Below, one piece after another: positions 42,975 to 54,157 of a stretch of 64,000 nucleotides of DNA (its first letter is position 1; every line of letters begins with the position of its first letter). Both the position numbers and the translations under genes were made by a program. Origin of the DNA: Tridacna crocea (lineage: Eukaryota > Mollusca > Bivalvia > Cardiida > Cardiidae); NCBI GenBank assembly GCA_943736015.1, contig OX031064.1, positions 32,487,361-32,551,360 on the forward strand. Direction: 5' to 3'. The notes below the pieces were generated by a model. That model had not been told where the DNA came from and ran no database searches. It worked only from the letters and a program-made list of their open reading frames with translations.

Positions 42975-43203
42975 TTAACCTTTTACCCCATAAGGCATTT
43001 CTATGGTATCTCTAATTGACCTTAAATAACAGCAAGGATGAAGCCGTTTCTTATGTGTATATGACGCTTTTTGATAGCATAGAAAACATTGTGGCAGAAG
43101 GTGAAATTGCTCTTCACGAGCAATTTCACCTTTTGCCTCAATGTTTTCCAAAGGCTGCTACAAGCAATGCGAAGAAGTGAGTATCTATGGAGTAAAGGGT
43201 TAA
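42975..43203 (-). mobile_element. MITE A2, full copy
   Basis: TTAACCTTTTACCCCATAAG to CTATGGAGTAAAGGGTTAA; inner palindrome gaaattgctcttcacgagca within gtggcagaaggtg / caccttttgcctc. Its outer stem differs from MITE A (GGCAGAAGGTG instead of GGGAAAAGGAG). Confidence 0.85.
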
Positions 43204-43224
43204 GAAATAGACTTAATCTTGAGA

Positions 43225-43325
43225 TGGAATGGTCCCTGGACATACAGAAAATTAACCAGTAGTGAAAAGTTTCGGCCCAGGTCACCCTGCGCAGGGTGAT
43301 TTTGGCCAATACTTTTCGCAGATGC
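43225..43325. repeat. Palindromic repeat K, copy 1
   Basis: gtccctggacatacagaaaa, gtgaaaagtttcggcccagg, tcaccctgcgcagggtga and ttggccaatacttttcgc. Inverted partner at 44735-44850. A short version lies at 48775-48815 (gcgaaaagtgtcaatactgg). Confidence 0.65.
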
Positions 43326-43543
43326 AAGAACTCTTTACCACACAATTCCGACTTTAAACGACCTTGAGAAAGAAAGCCTTCGAAAACATTGTGGGAAAAG
43401 GAGAAAATGCTGGTAACCAGCATTTTCTCCTTTTCCCACAATGTTTTTTTCCCTTCTCGAATCAGGTTTCAAATCTATTATGTCGTCTGCAAATGCTTTC
43501 AATTTGGACCAGTCCAACATTTTGTTGTTTGGTAAAGAATTAA
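43325..43543 (+). mobile_element. MITE A, forward, ends 39 bp before HEATR4 exon 2
   Basis: aactctttaccacacaattc to TTTGGTAAAGAATTAA; near-perfect core at 43388-43445. Confidence 0.85.
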
Positions 43544-43581
43544 GCCCCCTTTTCACAGAGCTTGGTTGATTTGTTTTTCAG

Positions 43582-43724
43582 TCTTCTGGAAAAGGTATAC
43601 GACCTAGAAGAAGAAATAGAGCCAGAAGCTGTAGACCCGTATTCAGATGACAACAAGGCGCCATTTTACAGACAACCAGCTGGTTTAAGACGGGCTAAAA
43701 AGCATGAGGAAAAGGAAGAACTAG
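43582..43724 (+). CDS. HEATR4: HEATR4-like, exon 2
   Basis: Acceptor ttgtttttcag, donor GTAAAACT. The first base completes the codon left by exon 1. The peptide is acidic then basic (LLEKVYDLEEEIEPEAVDPY ... QPAGLRRAKKHEEKEEL), probably a charged linker or coil. Ends after one base of a codon. Confidence 0.85.
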
Positions 43725-43747
43725 GTAAAACTTGTTTGTTTGTTTGT

Positions 43748-43985
43748 ATGGTGTTTAATGCTGTTTTCAACATCATTTCATTTATATCACAGTTGCCAGT
43801 AAATCTATGCTTTCCTGAAGTTTCTTTTCCTGTGCTTTGCTCAATATGCTCCCCAATCTATCAGCTGCTTTCAAAGATAACCATATCAAAACAATAATCA
43901 GCAGGGATAGAGGAATAAAATGCTGTCGCAGTGACAATCATCAGTCCTTGGAGAGAAAGTTGTTGATATTTAGATTCAAACCAGG
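43748..43985 (-). mobile_element. SINE-3 body, copy, just after the HEATR4 exon 2 donor
   Basis: ttcaacatcatttcatttat, gttgccagtaaatctatgct and ctgctttcaaagataacc follow the SINE-3 order. About 24 bp downstream of the donor. Confidence 0.7.
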
Positions 43986-43989
43986 GGTC

Positions 43990-44734
43990 CCCTGGTAAAA
44001 GACTTGGCTCAGTCTGATCAATTTTGGCACTTGGTTTCAAATTATTTTGAGTAACTGTATGCTATCTTGTGAGGAAAGTAAGCTATTAAAGAAGCATGGC
44101 ATATATGGCCTTTTCTCATTTCTCCGTTCATTCTCGCTTTTCCATTCATGTACTAAAGCGGAATGAATATGACTTTTTGTTCCACCGGGGTTCTATTCTA
44201 CTCTGTCAGATGTTATGCAAAACATCCTACCATATATCGATAGTATTTTCCTATTGAATAAGACAACAAAATGCAACAAATGAGTGTAATTTTCACAGTT
44301 TAAAAGAAAATATTGCATTAGATACATTAAAATGCAAATTTTCAATGTTTTTTAACATTAAATCCACTTAAATGGGTGGTATTTACACTTTAGTATGAAT
44401 TGGCTAGGTAGAATAGTAATCAGTTCTTAGCGACCGGCCTTGGCAATCAATCAAATGAATGAAAAAATGAGAAAGCAGCCATACTACACAGATTGGCGAG
44501 GTAGGTTTGAAAACTTCCTCGGATCGATCCTATTTATGCAAGTTGTAGTGACTTTTTTCATTCAACAGTTTGATTCAGACTTTATATTTGATCATTACAT
44601 GAAAATTTTGATTCCTTGACCAAAAATATGCATTTTGTGAGCTTATCTATGCTAAAATGAACGGAGAAAGGAGAACGCAATATACTATACTACTACTAAT
44701 GTATGTTCCATGCTCTGTGAAAAGGGGGCTTAAT
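43990..44734. other. Intronic, no recognised feature
   Basis: Contains two related strings around 44105-44150 and 44640-44690 (tctccgttcattctcgcttt versus aacggagaaaggagaacg) that pair as a loose inverted repeat, possibly a further fold-back element. Confidence 0.35.
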
Positions 44735-44852
44735 CCATTCTGCAAAAAGTAACAACCCAGGTCAGCCAATGCAGTCCACAAAGGCTGACCTTGGCCAAAA
44801 CTTTTTCACTATGAGTCGATTTTCTGTATGTCCAAGGACTGGTTTGCCTTAT
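44735..44852. repeat. Palindromic repeat K, copy 2
   Basis: gcaaaaagtaacaacccagg, aaggctgaccttggccaaaa and ctgtatgtccaaggactgg, inverted relative to 43225-43325. Confidence 0.65.
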
Positions 44853-44854
44853 GA

Positions 44855-45083
44855 TTAACTCTTTACCAAACAATCCCTGGTTTTTATGGATCAGGAAAAG
44901 AAGCCTTTTGAAAACATTGTGGGAAAAGGAGAAAATGGTGGTAACCAGCATTTTCTCCTTTTCCCACAATGTTTTCTACCCTATCATATCGAAAAATCAT
45001 CTTTTTAGCAACTGTTAGTTTGTCATCTGCAAAATCCTTTGAATTTGGTCTGGTCTAAAATGTGCCATTTGGGAAAGGGTTCG
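44855..45083 (+). mobile_element. MITE A, forward, full
   Basis: TTAACTCTTTACCAAACAAT to TTTGGGAAAGGGTTC. The right arm matches the 1011-1226 copy (atcatatcgaaaaatcatct), so these two form a subgroup. Confidence 0.85.
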
Positions 45084-45200
45084 ATTGTTTTTTCAAAAAG
45101 GTGGATGTCATGGATCCATTAGTATTGCTTGCATGGTATGATGGATTACAGAGATGCACTAAGCCCCTTTTTGCCAGATTGGCTCATTTCTATTTTTGCA

Positions 45201-45430
45201 TTAATCCATTACCAAACGACAATAATTTTAGACCTGTCAAAATCGAAAGCATTTGCAGACGACAAAATAAAAGTAAATGAAAATTTGAAATTTGTTTTGT
45301 GGAGGGTAGAAAACATTGTGGGAAAAGGAGAAAATGCTGGTTACCAGCATTTTCTCCTTTTCCCATAATGTTTTCTAAAAACTTCTTTCTCAGGGTCGTC
45401 AAAAGTAGGGATTGTGTGGTAATGGGTTAA
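45201..45430 (-). mobile_element. MITE A, reverse, full
   Basis: TTAATCCATTACCAAACGAC to GTGTGGTAATGGGTTAA; core 45316-45375. A left-arm fragment (caaattttacacatgtccaa) follows to 45490. Confidence 0.87.
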
Positions 45431-45494
45431 ACTAAACATCCTTATCTCGACCAAATTTTACACATGTCCAAAGTGAAAGCATGTGCAGGAGGCA

Positions 45495-46390
45495 AATTCT
45501 TTGGATTTTAAATTCATTCAAACACCCACGCTGTTTACTTAAAATTGCTGCTATTGGGTCTTTAAGAGTGCCCTGTGTTTTTTATACAATAAAATGTACT
45601 TTCCTTTCCAGTTCGCAGTATGAAAGGTTTGTAAATGTAAAAAAAATTGTGTTAACAAACTATCATTGGCTTCTTGCCTTACAGCAGATAATATTTGTTA
45701 AAATTGTTGCAAAAGAAACAGTTGCTCGTAACAAGCCGTGCCTGCCATTGCCACAGTTTTGTTACTTAGAAGTATCCACAGGCCTTTGAAACTCATTGGT
45801 CTATCATGAACGACTAAAATTTTCATTGGTCAGTTATCAAACATTGTTACTAAATATAGCACATTGAAAAATCCCCTCTTTATTGTATATAATAATTATT
45901 ATAATCAATATAGAGAGACATTGTGTCAGTGTATTAATTTTAGTTACAGTGATTAAGAAGATTTAAGATGATTGAACAATGCAAATTTCAGCATTCTGTT
46001 ATGTTATAGACCGTAGACTAATTGAGTTTTGGTGGCTCTATGAATTATCTAATGAACCATAATTTATATTGATTATCAATATTTTAGAAATGTTTTTTAA
46101 AGTTGTCACCTGGTTACACATACTTGTTTCTTGGGGTAGTGAGTGAAAACTACATGATGACCAATTAAATGTACCTATAAATTTGCATGATAAGTAAAAT
46201 AAGAAATATTAATAATTAATAAACCAAATAAATGTTAACTTTTAATGTATATGTATTTAATAAGGTTTTACAACAACTACTGTTACCCAACTAATGACCT
46301 ACAAAAGTAGCTGAACTGTTCCAAGAATAATCAAGGAAAGACTATTTTGAAAGGCATATTGTTTTGTGCTTTCTGTGATTCAAATGTAAT
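45495..46390. other. Intronic, no recognised feature
   Basis: AT-rich (many ttaata/aattat runs), no family matches. Confidence 0.45.
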
Positions 46391-46394
46391 AACC

Positions 46395-46622
46395 ATTACC
46401 ACAGGACGAATTGTAAATTTAACTTCTCCATATTGAAAGTATTTGCAAATGAAAATAAAAAATGTCACTAAAATGATAAAAATTGCAATTGAATATATAG
46501 AAAAATATTGTTGGAAAAGAAGAAAATGCTTTTTACTAGCGTTTTACTATTTTCACCAATGTTTTCAAAAGGCCTCATTCTCAAGGTCGTTAAAATTTGG
46601 GATTGTTTGGAAAAGACCTAAT
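46395..46622 (-). mobile_element. MITE A, reverse, decayed core
   Basis: aaccattaccacaggacgaa start; core aaaatgctttttactagcgt; ends gggattgtttggaaaagacc. Confidence 0.65.
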
Positions 46623-46673
46623 CAGCTTCTGTAAAAAAAACCTTCCATGGTGTGACCACCCCAAAAAGCTCAA

Positions 46674-46835
46674 GTGGTAGGCCATGTGACTTGTTAGTCA
46701 CAAATTTAGGGATGCTTCAGGCAGTGAGCTTGAGCTCCATGACTGGCCAACAAGAAAAGTTACTAATTGTTGGTTGGATGGGACAAAACATGGTCACATG
46801 TCATGGTGCTATACACAGAGAAGGTTAAAGAACCA
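46674..46835 (+). mobile_element. Possible tRNA-derived SINE, degenerate
   Basis: aagctcaagtggtaggccat resembles an A box region and gagcttgagctccatgactg an eroded B box; the spacing is close to that in tRNA heads. The body has tgggacaaaacatggtcaca. Weak. Confidence 0.35.
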
Positions 46836-47194
46836 GACATTACTTTTGACAAGTTCCATTCTGTATCTTATACTATCCCCATAACATAACTAACAGTATT
46901 CTAGAGGTGTTGCCCATATGGGCAACAGGTTGCAAAACGTGAAATTAACAGAAAAACTGATCAGTGTTCCATGGCAAAATTTCTTGCATCCTTAGTTGCA
47001 AAATTGGTCATCTTGTAGAATTATTGTCAAATATTTTGAAAGGCTTATTGTTATGTGCATTAATGTAAATGTAATAAACTATGTGGATTTGTGATGTAAA
47101 TATAATAAACATGTAAACGCTTTAACTGAAAAGTAGTTGGGATCTTAGATAAAAAATAACTTATGAATGATCTATAAATTGTCTACTGCAGTCA

Positions 47195-47385
47195 ATTAAC
47201 TCTCAACAAAATTAAAAATTTTGGACTCATCCGAATTGAAAGTATTTCTATATAACAGAATAATTTACTTCTAATGATGATTTCTGTATTTGAAAAGATA
47301 GAAAACATTGTGGCAAAAAGAATACTGGTTACCAGCTTCTCCTTTTCCCACAATGTTTTCAAAAGCTTCCTCTTCAGTGCCTACC
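47195..47385 (-). mobile_element. MITE A, reverse, short core
   Basis: TTAACTCTCAACAAAATTAA start; core reduced to atactggttaccagcttctc; right arm cut off at about 47380. Confidence 0.62.
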
Positions 47386-47516
47386 TGCTTTGGTATGAAA
47401 AATTTAGATTTTGAAAGTACATGTAAATGTGCTAAATAAAGTTTTCTTTTTATGTTGAATATTGCAGCTGGCCCTTCAAAAAGGATGGCACAATAGCAAA
47501 CTAACTCTTCTCAACT

Positions 47517-47665
47517 TTACTCATAAAATTGATTTATCAATTTTTTTTCTAGCAAAGATGGTCTCAAAATTATATAGGATTTGGTTCTAAAATGTTCATT
47601 GTATATGTTACTCATAAAATTGATTTATCAGGTTTTTCTAGCAGATTGTCTCCAAATTATACTCA
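47517..47665. repeat. Two-copy tandem repeat, about 90 bp
   Basis: actcataaaattgatttatc and ttctagca..gat, then aaattata, occur at 47519 and 47609. 47670-48240 has no other feature. Confidence 0.6.
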
Positions 47666-48243
47666 GTGTCAATGAAAAGTCACCAGGTAAGAGATGAAAA
47701 GAAAGAGAAAGCTGGATAGTTTGCCATCAGAAAATTGATTAAATTTGCATTTGCAAATAAAGATGGACTACTCAGATGTGCACGCACATGAAATTTGTCA
47801 GATACGCGTCAGAAAATGAGTTTGATAATGTTTACATAATTGAAAATTTCTCTCATGTGGCAAGGTGAAAATTATTCAACTTTAGTACCTAGTCACCTTT
47901 CATTGATGCTGAGTACATATAAGAATTGCTTCTAAAATTTTCAATTTATACTGAACAACTCATGATTTCCTCCCTTCTCATGCTCTTATCCTGCCCTTGT
48001 CTATAGCACTCAGGATTCTGTGCGAATCTGTGGCCATATCAATTTTCAAAAGCAAGGCCTTGTTTTAAACTTTTACAAAACCTTTTTCCTAAATGCAACA
48101 AAAAGTAAATAACAGGAGCACTCTTTAAGAGATTTCTTACTCAAAGCTGATCACTACCTGCATCAAAGATCAGGGTCATTTCCCATGTTTTCTCGTTATT
48201 GTCAGACTTTATTCAAACACAAACTATCATATTCAAATCTCAT

Positions 48244-48472
48244 TTAACTCTAACAAGCAACAAAATTTTACATTGGTCCAAATTGAAAGCACTTGCAGAC
48301 AAAAAAAATAAACATAACTCAAAAAATGAAATTTGTTCCCAGCAAGATAGAAAAACTTGTGGGAAAAGGAGAAAATGCTGGTTAAGCAGCATTTTCTCCT
48401 TTTCCCACAATGTTTTGAAAAAGCTTTTATCTCAGGGTTGTAAAAACCAGGGATTGTTTGGGAAACGGTTTA
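48244..48472 (-). mobile_element. MITE A, reverse, full
   Basis: TTAACTCTAACAAGCAACAA start; core tip ctggttaagcagcatt has one extra base; ends GTTTGGGAAACGGTTTA. Confidence 0.82.
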
Positions 48473-49267
48473 TCACAGAAAATAACTTTTGATTCCTTCA
48501 GGAAAATATTCATGAAGATTCCAAGATCATCCCTAAGCTTAGATAGTAAGATTATAAAACAGATATAGTTTACTGTATAGTTTTAAAAAAAGCCATGCAA
48601 GCTTTGTAGGCCATTGCAGGGATAAGGGTTTAATTTTTAGCCTAGCTCTTATTAAAAAAACAGTCGAAGTATTGTCAGAACCTTGTCACAGTCTGTGTCG
48701 TCATGGTCACTCAGGAGAAACTATAACATTTAATTATACATGACCCGCCACATGAAATGGGACCTTCTGAGAACTGCGAAAAGTGTCAATACTGGCCAGG
48801 GTTGACACTTTTCGCTTCTATGATATTTACTGTACAAAAAAGGGTCATTCTACCTTATTATGTTATTATACAATCATTTTTGAATCATCAACTTTATTGA
48901 CCAGCACTATGTTAAATCTGTTTTCATTTAATTGATAAATGAAATTCCCAGATTGTCCCTTTTGCCATGATAGGTCACAAGACTTAGTATGTATTATTAG
49001 CAAAGATATTTCTTTAAATTCTGACTAGTTGTTACGTATCAAAACCCATAACACAATTATGACACAATCATGCCCCTTTTTCGACTTACTAATTTTCACT
49101 GAAAGTCGCAACTGCAGCAGATGCTCTTTTGTACCGTATAAGTGGATTTTTTTTTGAAGTGAAATTTTTGCAATTTCGTGAATTTAGAATATTGTGTTAG
49201 CATATTCTATCACAGGTATACCAACAAATAACAAATCCCTTGAATTCGCAAACATTTCGCTCATTGC

Positions 49268-49742
49268 TGATGTTAGTTGGTGCCTGTTGACAATGATTGG
49301 GTATTTATCTATATCCTATTTAACTACTGTCCTTTATCACTTGATTGCAAACTTAATAGCTTATTTATTGTTCATTGGCTTCTAAATGATATTGTTCTTA
49401 TATTGTATGATGCTTCACAACGTAATACCATTCAACGCTGATGTTAGTTGGTGCATGTTGACAGTGATTAGGTATTTAGCTATGTCCTATTTAAGGACTG
49501 TCCTTTATCATTTGACTGCAAATTAAATAGCTTATTTATTGTTCATTGGCTCTTAAATGTATAAAGATATTGTTCTTGTATTGTATGATGCTTCACAACG
49601 TAATACCATTCAATGCTAATGTTACTTAGTGCCTGTTGACAATTTTGGGGTATTTTTCTATGTCCTATTTAACCACGGTCCTTTATCATTTGATTTCAAA
49701 TCAAATAGTTTATTTATTGTTCATTGGCTTTTAAATGTATCA
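49268..49742. repeat. Tandem repeat, about 171-178 bp unit, three copies
   Basis: Units start at about 49268, 49439 and 49617 with gctgatgttagttggtgc (third: gctaatgttacttagtgc) and share ggtatttatctat, cctatttaac, gtcctttatca and atttattgttcattggc. No coding potential. Confidence 0.82.
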
Positions 49743-49744
49743 AG

Positions 49745-50335
49745 GTATGAGAAATTCCCAACAAAGCTGTCAAATTGTTTTAATTCAGCACATGGGGATA
49801 ATTGTTAACTGTTATTTAACTTAAATACGTGGTAGCTTCATGTTTAATTTTGTGTTTTATGTACAAAGTAAAAAATTGACATGTTATTTGTGTATCGACT
49901 GTAAATTTTTTTTGTAACTCTTAGAAGACAAACTAACTGCAGAAGATTAAAAAAAAAGAATGAATCTGTGTGATATTTTGATGTTTTTTGGGTCAGTTAA
50001 CCAAACAGAACCCTGAATGGTGTCATTCCAAAATCAGACCTTGTATGATCTAATACTCAGATTTCGATGTACACAAAGCTTAAGTAGTTCTTGGTATTCT
50101 AAAATCTACACACAAACTAGTATTTTAAGCCTAATTTCCCGATACATGATAGGGCCTTGGTATAAATTTTCTCATTTCAGAAGTACTTTTATCTATATAA
50201 TAATGTTCCTTGATGCTAAGGTAACCCATGTCTGTCTTTCAAATTCAAAGAAGCGATACACTGATGTGTGTTCAAAGGCAGTTTTTACATTATTCTATTT
50301 GTATAGCTGCAGTTTATAATGCACCTTGTCTCCTT
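49745..50335. other. Intronic, no recognised feature
   Basis: AT-rich; one open frame to 50319 without splice or motif support. Confidence 0.45.
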
Positions 50336-50336
50336 G

Positions 50337-50561
50337 ACTATTTGCCAAACGACAAAACTTTAGAACGGTCCAAGTTGAAAGCACTTGCAGACGACAAAAT
50401 AAAAGTGACTGAAAATTTGAAATTTGTTTTGTGAACGGTAGAAAACAACTTTGGAAAAGGAGAAAATGCTGGTTACCAGCATTTCTTCTTTTCCCACAGT
50501 ATTTTCAAAAGGCTTCTTTGTCAGGGTCTTTCAAAGTCGAGATTGTGCGGTGAAGGGTTAA
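50337..50561 (-). mobile_element. MITE A, reverse
   Basis: gactatttgccaaacgacaa start, core with shortened right arm (cagcatttcttcttttccc), end TGCGGTGAAGGGTTAA. 50562-51105 is poly-T-rich intron with no feature. Confidence 0.8.
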
Positions 50562-51105
50562 ATGCGAAACTATGAACATGAATTTCAAGCAGATTTCCGT
50601 AGTGAGCAAAGGAACTGCTGAATTGAAAGCCTTTTCAACTGAATACAATCATGTAGCTTGAAAATAAGAATGGTAAACCATTGGTCTACGTGGCAAGAGT
50701 TACCAAACTTGCATGTGAAGACTTTCAACCTGGTATTTTAAAACTCACATCAATTATTGCTTGTGGTAATTTTTTTCTAATGTCTGAGACCATTTGCATA
50801 CAATTTCTGCTTCTTTTTGTGTAAAAGAAAATGCATGTTTTTTTTTATCTCATCATCTTGTTGCAAAGGTACAATTTTCTATCTCTTTTTTTTTTTAATT
50901 TGAAAAGAACAACCAAATTTTCCTGACAAGCAAAAGTATTTTTTTTTTCCTTACAAAGTTTCATTTTCTTTAGATAAAGAACTTTTTTTCTCCTGCCTTA
51001 AAATGTTGCAAAATTGTACCATCTATACTAGTTGGCTGTGTGTCTGTCTGGCATGTGTGCTATGGGTTATACCAAAACCTTAAAAGATTTGCTTCCTTTT
51101 TTCAG

Positions 51106-51249
51106 GTGCTATCAACACAACCGCCGCCAGTATCAATGTACAAACCTTCAAACCTCCACCCCCACCCACCCTGAGAGATTTTATCAACCCTGATGTGGGG
51201 AAGTACATCTATGAGACACAGGATATGTTTCAACAAGAGCAGCTGACAG
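51106..51249 (+). CDS. HEATR4: HEATR4-like, exon 3
   Basis: Acceptor ccttttttcag, donor GTGAGTTT; 144 nt in phase with exons 2 and 4. The peptide has a proline run (FKPPPPPTL) followed by RDFINPDVGKYIYETQDMFQ, which looks like a conserved structured stretch. About residues 355-402 of the model. Confidence 0.85.
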
Positions 51250-51489
51250 GTGAGTTTGTGAATAGAATGGTTGTGAATAGGCCTTCAGAGCTTATGACTG
51301 TTCTATGATTTCTATATGGCATTTAATATACAAATCAAAGCACTGAAAGTACTGGCAGACTAGCTAATGTTGGAATAAGCAACATTGGTAAAAACAACAC
51401 TTGGTTGTTCCATACAAGATTGAAGAAAAATGATCCCATCTAGTAATTTACTCATATCTGGTTTTGTTTGGTGCAATGCAGAACTTTAT

Positions 51490-51707
51490 AAACCCTTATC
51501 CTGCTAAAGAAGTCAAAAAAAAAAAAAAAAAAATTAAGAAGCTGGTATAAACCCAAATATTGCTATTTAAATGGAATTTTTTGGGAACGATATCTCCTTA
51601 TTGGACACTGTAGATCCAAGATCAGACTGCACATTTTGTGCAGTCTGATCTTGATCTATGCTGTCTGCTAAAGGTCTGTGAGTCACACTTCTCAGCCTAA
51701 GGGTTAA
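51490..51707 (-). mobile_element. TTAA element G, with poly-A insertion
   Basis: aaacccttatcctgctaaag at the left, a 19-A run at about 51517, central hairpin gatcagactgcacattttgt (51619-51655), right end gcctaagggttaa. Confidence 0.75.
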
Positions 51708-52023
51708 GTCCTACCTGGTTTCATCCAGTGACTTCATCATTCATAGCCATTTACTTGTAGGATTGGAGAAATACCATGGAAAAATTTGTTTATTGTTCTA
51801 TAGTTGAAAATTAAAGAACATGTCAGGTTTGATGATTTGGCATTTGAATTCTCTCTATAGCTCACTTTTTGATGAACTTTCCATGCTTTTATTCACTCAC
51901 TAATTAGTTTGACAAACTCTTAAATAGATAAGACCTACATGTACATCTACATGTACAACACCAACATAAAAACATGATCTTATTACTAGCCTGAAATGTT
52001 GAAGAAGTCACAGTGAGAGTGTT

Positions 52024-52249
52024 TTAACCCTTTACCAAACAATTCCTGATTTTTACAACCCTGAGAAAGAAGCCTTTTGAAAACATTGTGAAAAAAGGAG
52101 AAAATGCTGGTAACCAGCATTTTCCTCTTTTCCCACATTTTCAACCCTGCTGGAAACAAATTTCAGTTTTTGAGTTATGTTTATTTTGTCATCTGCAAGT
52201 GCTCTCAACTTGGGCCAGTCTAGAATTTTGTTGTTCGGTAAAGAGTTAA
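52024..52249 (+). mobile_element. MITE A, forward, ends 43 bp before HEATR4 exon 4
   Basis: TTAACCCTTTACCAAACAAT to TGTTCGGTAAAGAGTTAA. The right arm (tgctggaaacaaatttcagt) matches the 9697 and 18407 copies. Confidence 0.86.
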
Positions 52250-52292
52250 GGTTACAAGGTGTTATACATACACATTTACCGTATTTTTTTAG

Positions 52293-52513
52293 GGACAAAG
52301 CAATTATATGATCCTTTTGGTGACCAGTCCAAGATAGTTCTAGAATCCAACAACAAGTACAAACGACACCTGCAGAGTGGTTTCCCCAAATCTCCAGAGC
52401 ACTGGTTCCCGGAGACTGATGCTGAAAAAGACATTCAGCAGCGAAACAAAAAGAAGCAGAAAAAGTTTGAAAGAGGTCTCAGACGTTGGAAGAAATTACC
52501 AGAGGCTATTGAT
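52293..52513 (+). CDS. HEATR4: HEATR4-like, exon 4
   Basis: Acceptor ccgtatttttttag, donor GTGAGTTT. 221 nt end on a codon boundary. The peptide includes LQSGFPKSPEHWFPETDAEK and a very basic helix (QQRNKKKQKKFERGLRRWKK). About residues 403-476. An aromatic/proline-rich piece followed by a basic helix suggests a docking or nucleic-acid/tubulin contact region, but no named domain is recognised. Confidence 0.87.
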
Positions 52514-52596
52514 GTGAGTTTTGTATTGTAATACTGGTACCATATTTCACGGAAAGCAAGAGAATATCTTTTGAAACTGTTGTTAATAGACATCAT

Positions 52597-52793
52597 GGCC
52601 CGTATTCACTAACCATTCTTAAGAACAGTCTTAGTCTTATTCTTCAGAATTTTGTCAATGTGAAAGTAACAGAACTTCTGATTGGCTAAACCATATGGTT
52701 TAGCCAAGCAGAAGTTCTGTTACTTTCAATGTCAGAAAATCTTGAAGAATAAGACAAAAAACTTTCTTAAGAATGGTTGGTGAATACAGGCCC
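52597..52793. mobile_element. Fold-back element B, full
   Basis: GGCCCGTATTCACTAACCAT to its complement; inner arms aacagaacttctgattggct and agccaagcagaagttctgtt. Confidence 0.88.
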
Positions 52794-52796
52794 AGG

Positions 52797-53012
52797 GCCC
52801 ATAACACAATCTCTGATTGGATAAACAAAGTGGTTTAGCCAATCAGAAATTATGTTACTTCTTAAGAAATACACAAGGAGTGGTTAGTGAATACTCCAGG
52901 CTTATATTGACAAACCATTCTTCACATTGTTCTTCACCTGATTCTCAAGAATTGTATGAATTACCCAATGACACAGTTTCTTGTTGGCTAATCGAAATTT
53001 GATTGGCTAAAG
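52797..53012. mobile_element. Fold-back element B, two further decayed copies
   Basis: First gggcccataacac...gtggttagtgaatactcc (52797-52905), then gacaaaccattcttcacatt...ttgttggctaatcg (to 53012). They directly follow the full copy. Confidence 0.65.
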
Positions 53013-53261
53013 ATTATGTCCCGTGTATAACTTCACTGTTAGTGTTAAAATGGTTTATTTTAGAATGGGCAGCTTATAATGATATTCGCTCTGACTTTAT
53101 AACAAGATTTTCTTGGACAAATTCCAAATGAAGAAAAACCTATCAAATTATATATTTTATGCATTTGAAAAGAGAAAAATTAGAGTGTAAAGAAAAAGTT
53201 TGTATCAAGCAGTGTGTCAATTTTGTCATTTTCCATCTATGCTTATGTAAAAAAGAAAGAA

Positions 53262-53336
53262 AGTTTACTTCATCAAACCTGTAACCTCCAGGTCACAAGT
53301 CTGATCTGCTAACCACTGAGCCTCCCAGCCAAGCAA
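53262..53336 (-). mobile_element. tRNA-like SINE head
   Basis: Minus strand GGGAGGCTCAGTGGTTAGC as A box region and GGTTACAGGTTTGATGAAG as a mutated B box region. Closest to SINE-2. Confidence 0.6.
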
Positions 53337-53439
53337 TGAATTACAAAACAGAACAGAAGCTGTCTCTTCAATACATCAAGAACATGATCTACAAAATGAA
53401 ATTTACAGTCTTAAACCTTAACTGCATAAAACAGATTGG

Positions 53440-53644
53440 TGGTATAGAACTTAGAGAACACTCTACATTGGAAAAAAGATGTTTGACAACATTGTGGGAA
53501 AATGGGAAAATGCATTTTCTCCTTGTCCCACTATGTTTTTTTCACTTTCAAAGAGAAGTATTAATCATTTGAGCCATGTCAATTTGTGGGCTTCAATTGC
53601 TGTCATTTTGGTAGAGTCTAAAATGTTGTGTGATAAAGAGTTAA
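53440..53644 (+). mobile_element. MITE A, forward, core tip deleted
   Basis: gacaacattgtgggaaaatg directly followed by ggaaaatgcattttctcctt, so the ctggtaaccag tip is missing; ends GTGTGATAAAGAGTTAA. Shares TTAA 53641-53644 with its neighbour. Confidence 0.72.
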
Positions 53645-53869
53645 CCCTTTACCAGACGACAAAATAATAGACTGGTCCAAATTGAAAGCGTTTGCAGACA
53701 ACAAAATAAATGTGAAAGAAAAATTGAAATTTGGTTTGGGAAGGGAAGAAAACATTGTGGGAATAGGGGAAAATGCTGGTAACCAGCATTTTCTCCTTTT
53801 AGCACCATGTTTTCAAAAGGCTTCTCTCTGAGGGTCATGAAAACCCGGGATTGTTTGGGAAACGGTTAA
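53641..53869 (-). mobile_element. MITE A, reverse, full
   Basis: TTAACCCTTTACCAGACGAC to GTTTGGGAAACGGTTAA. Confidence 0.86.
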
Positions 53870-54157
53870 TAAGAGTTAAAGAGTTAGTAAAAGTTGATAG
53901 AATGGTATAAATTCTTCAGGACGAAACAGACGCTGTGCCTTATGGTTATGACAAAGAATTTCATAGGGAACCCAGTCCAAATACCATGAAATTGGGGAAG
54001 AAGAACTATACAATTATGAAAGCCAGTTAGTTGCTTTGAAAAGTTGCCCCGACCCCCATTCCCTTTCCAATATAATTTCTTAATTATGATTAATTCTGTT
54101 GTTTCAAATGAATTTCATCTATCATTGTGTGCACCTGGTGACTTTGATATAACTGCT

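Noticed and set aside
43022-43441. A 139-codon minus-strand frame and dozens of shorter frames containing ENIVGKGENAGYQHFLL or MLVTSIFSFSHNVF
   Set aside because: These recurring peptides are translations of the MITE A hairpin in different frames, not a gene family.
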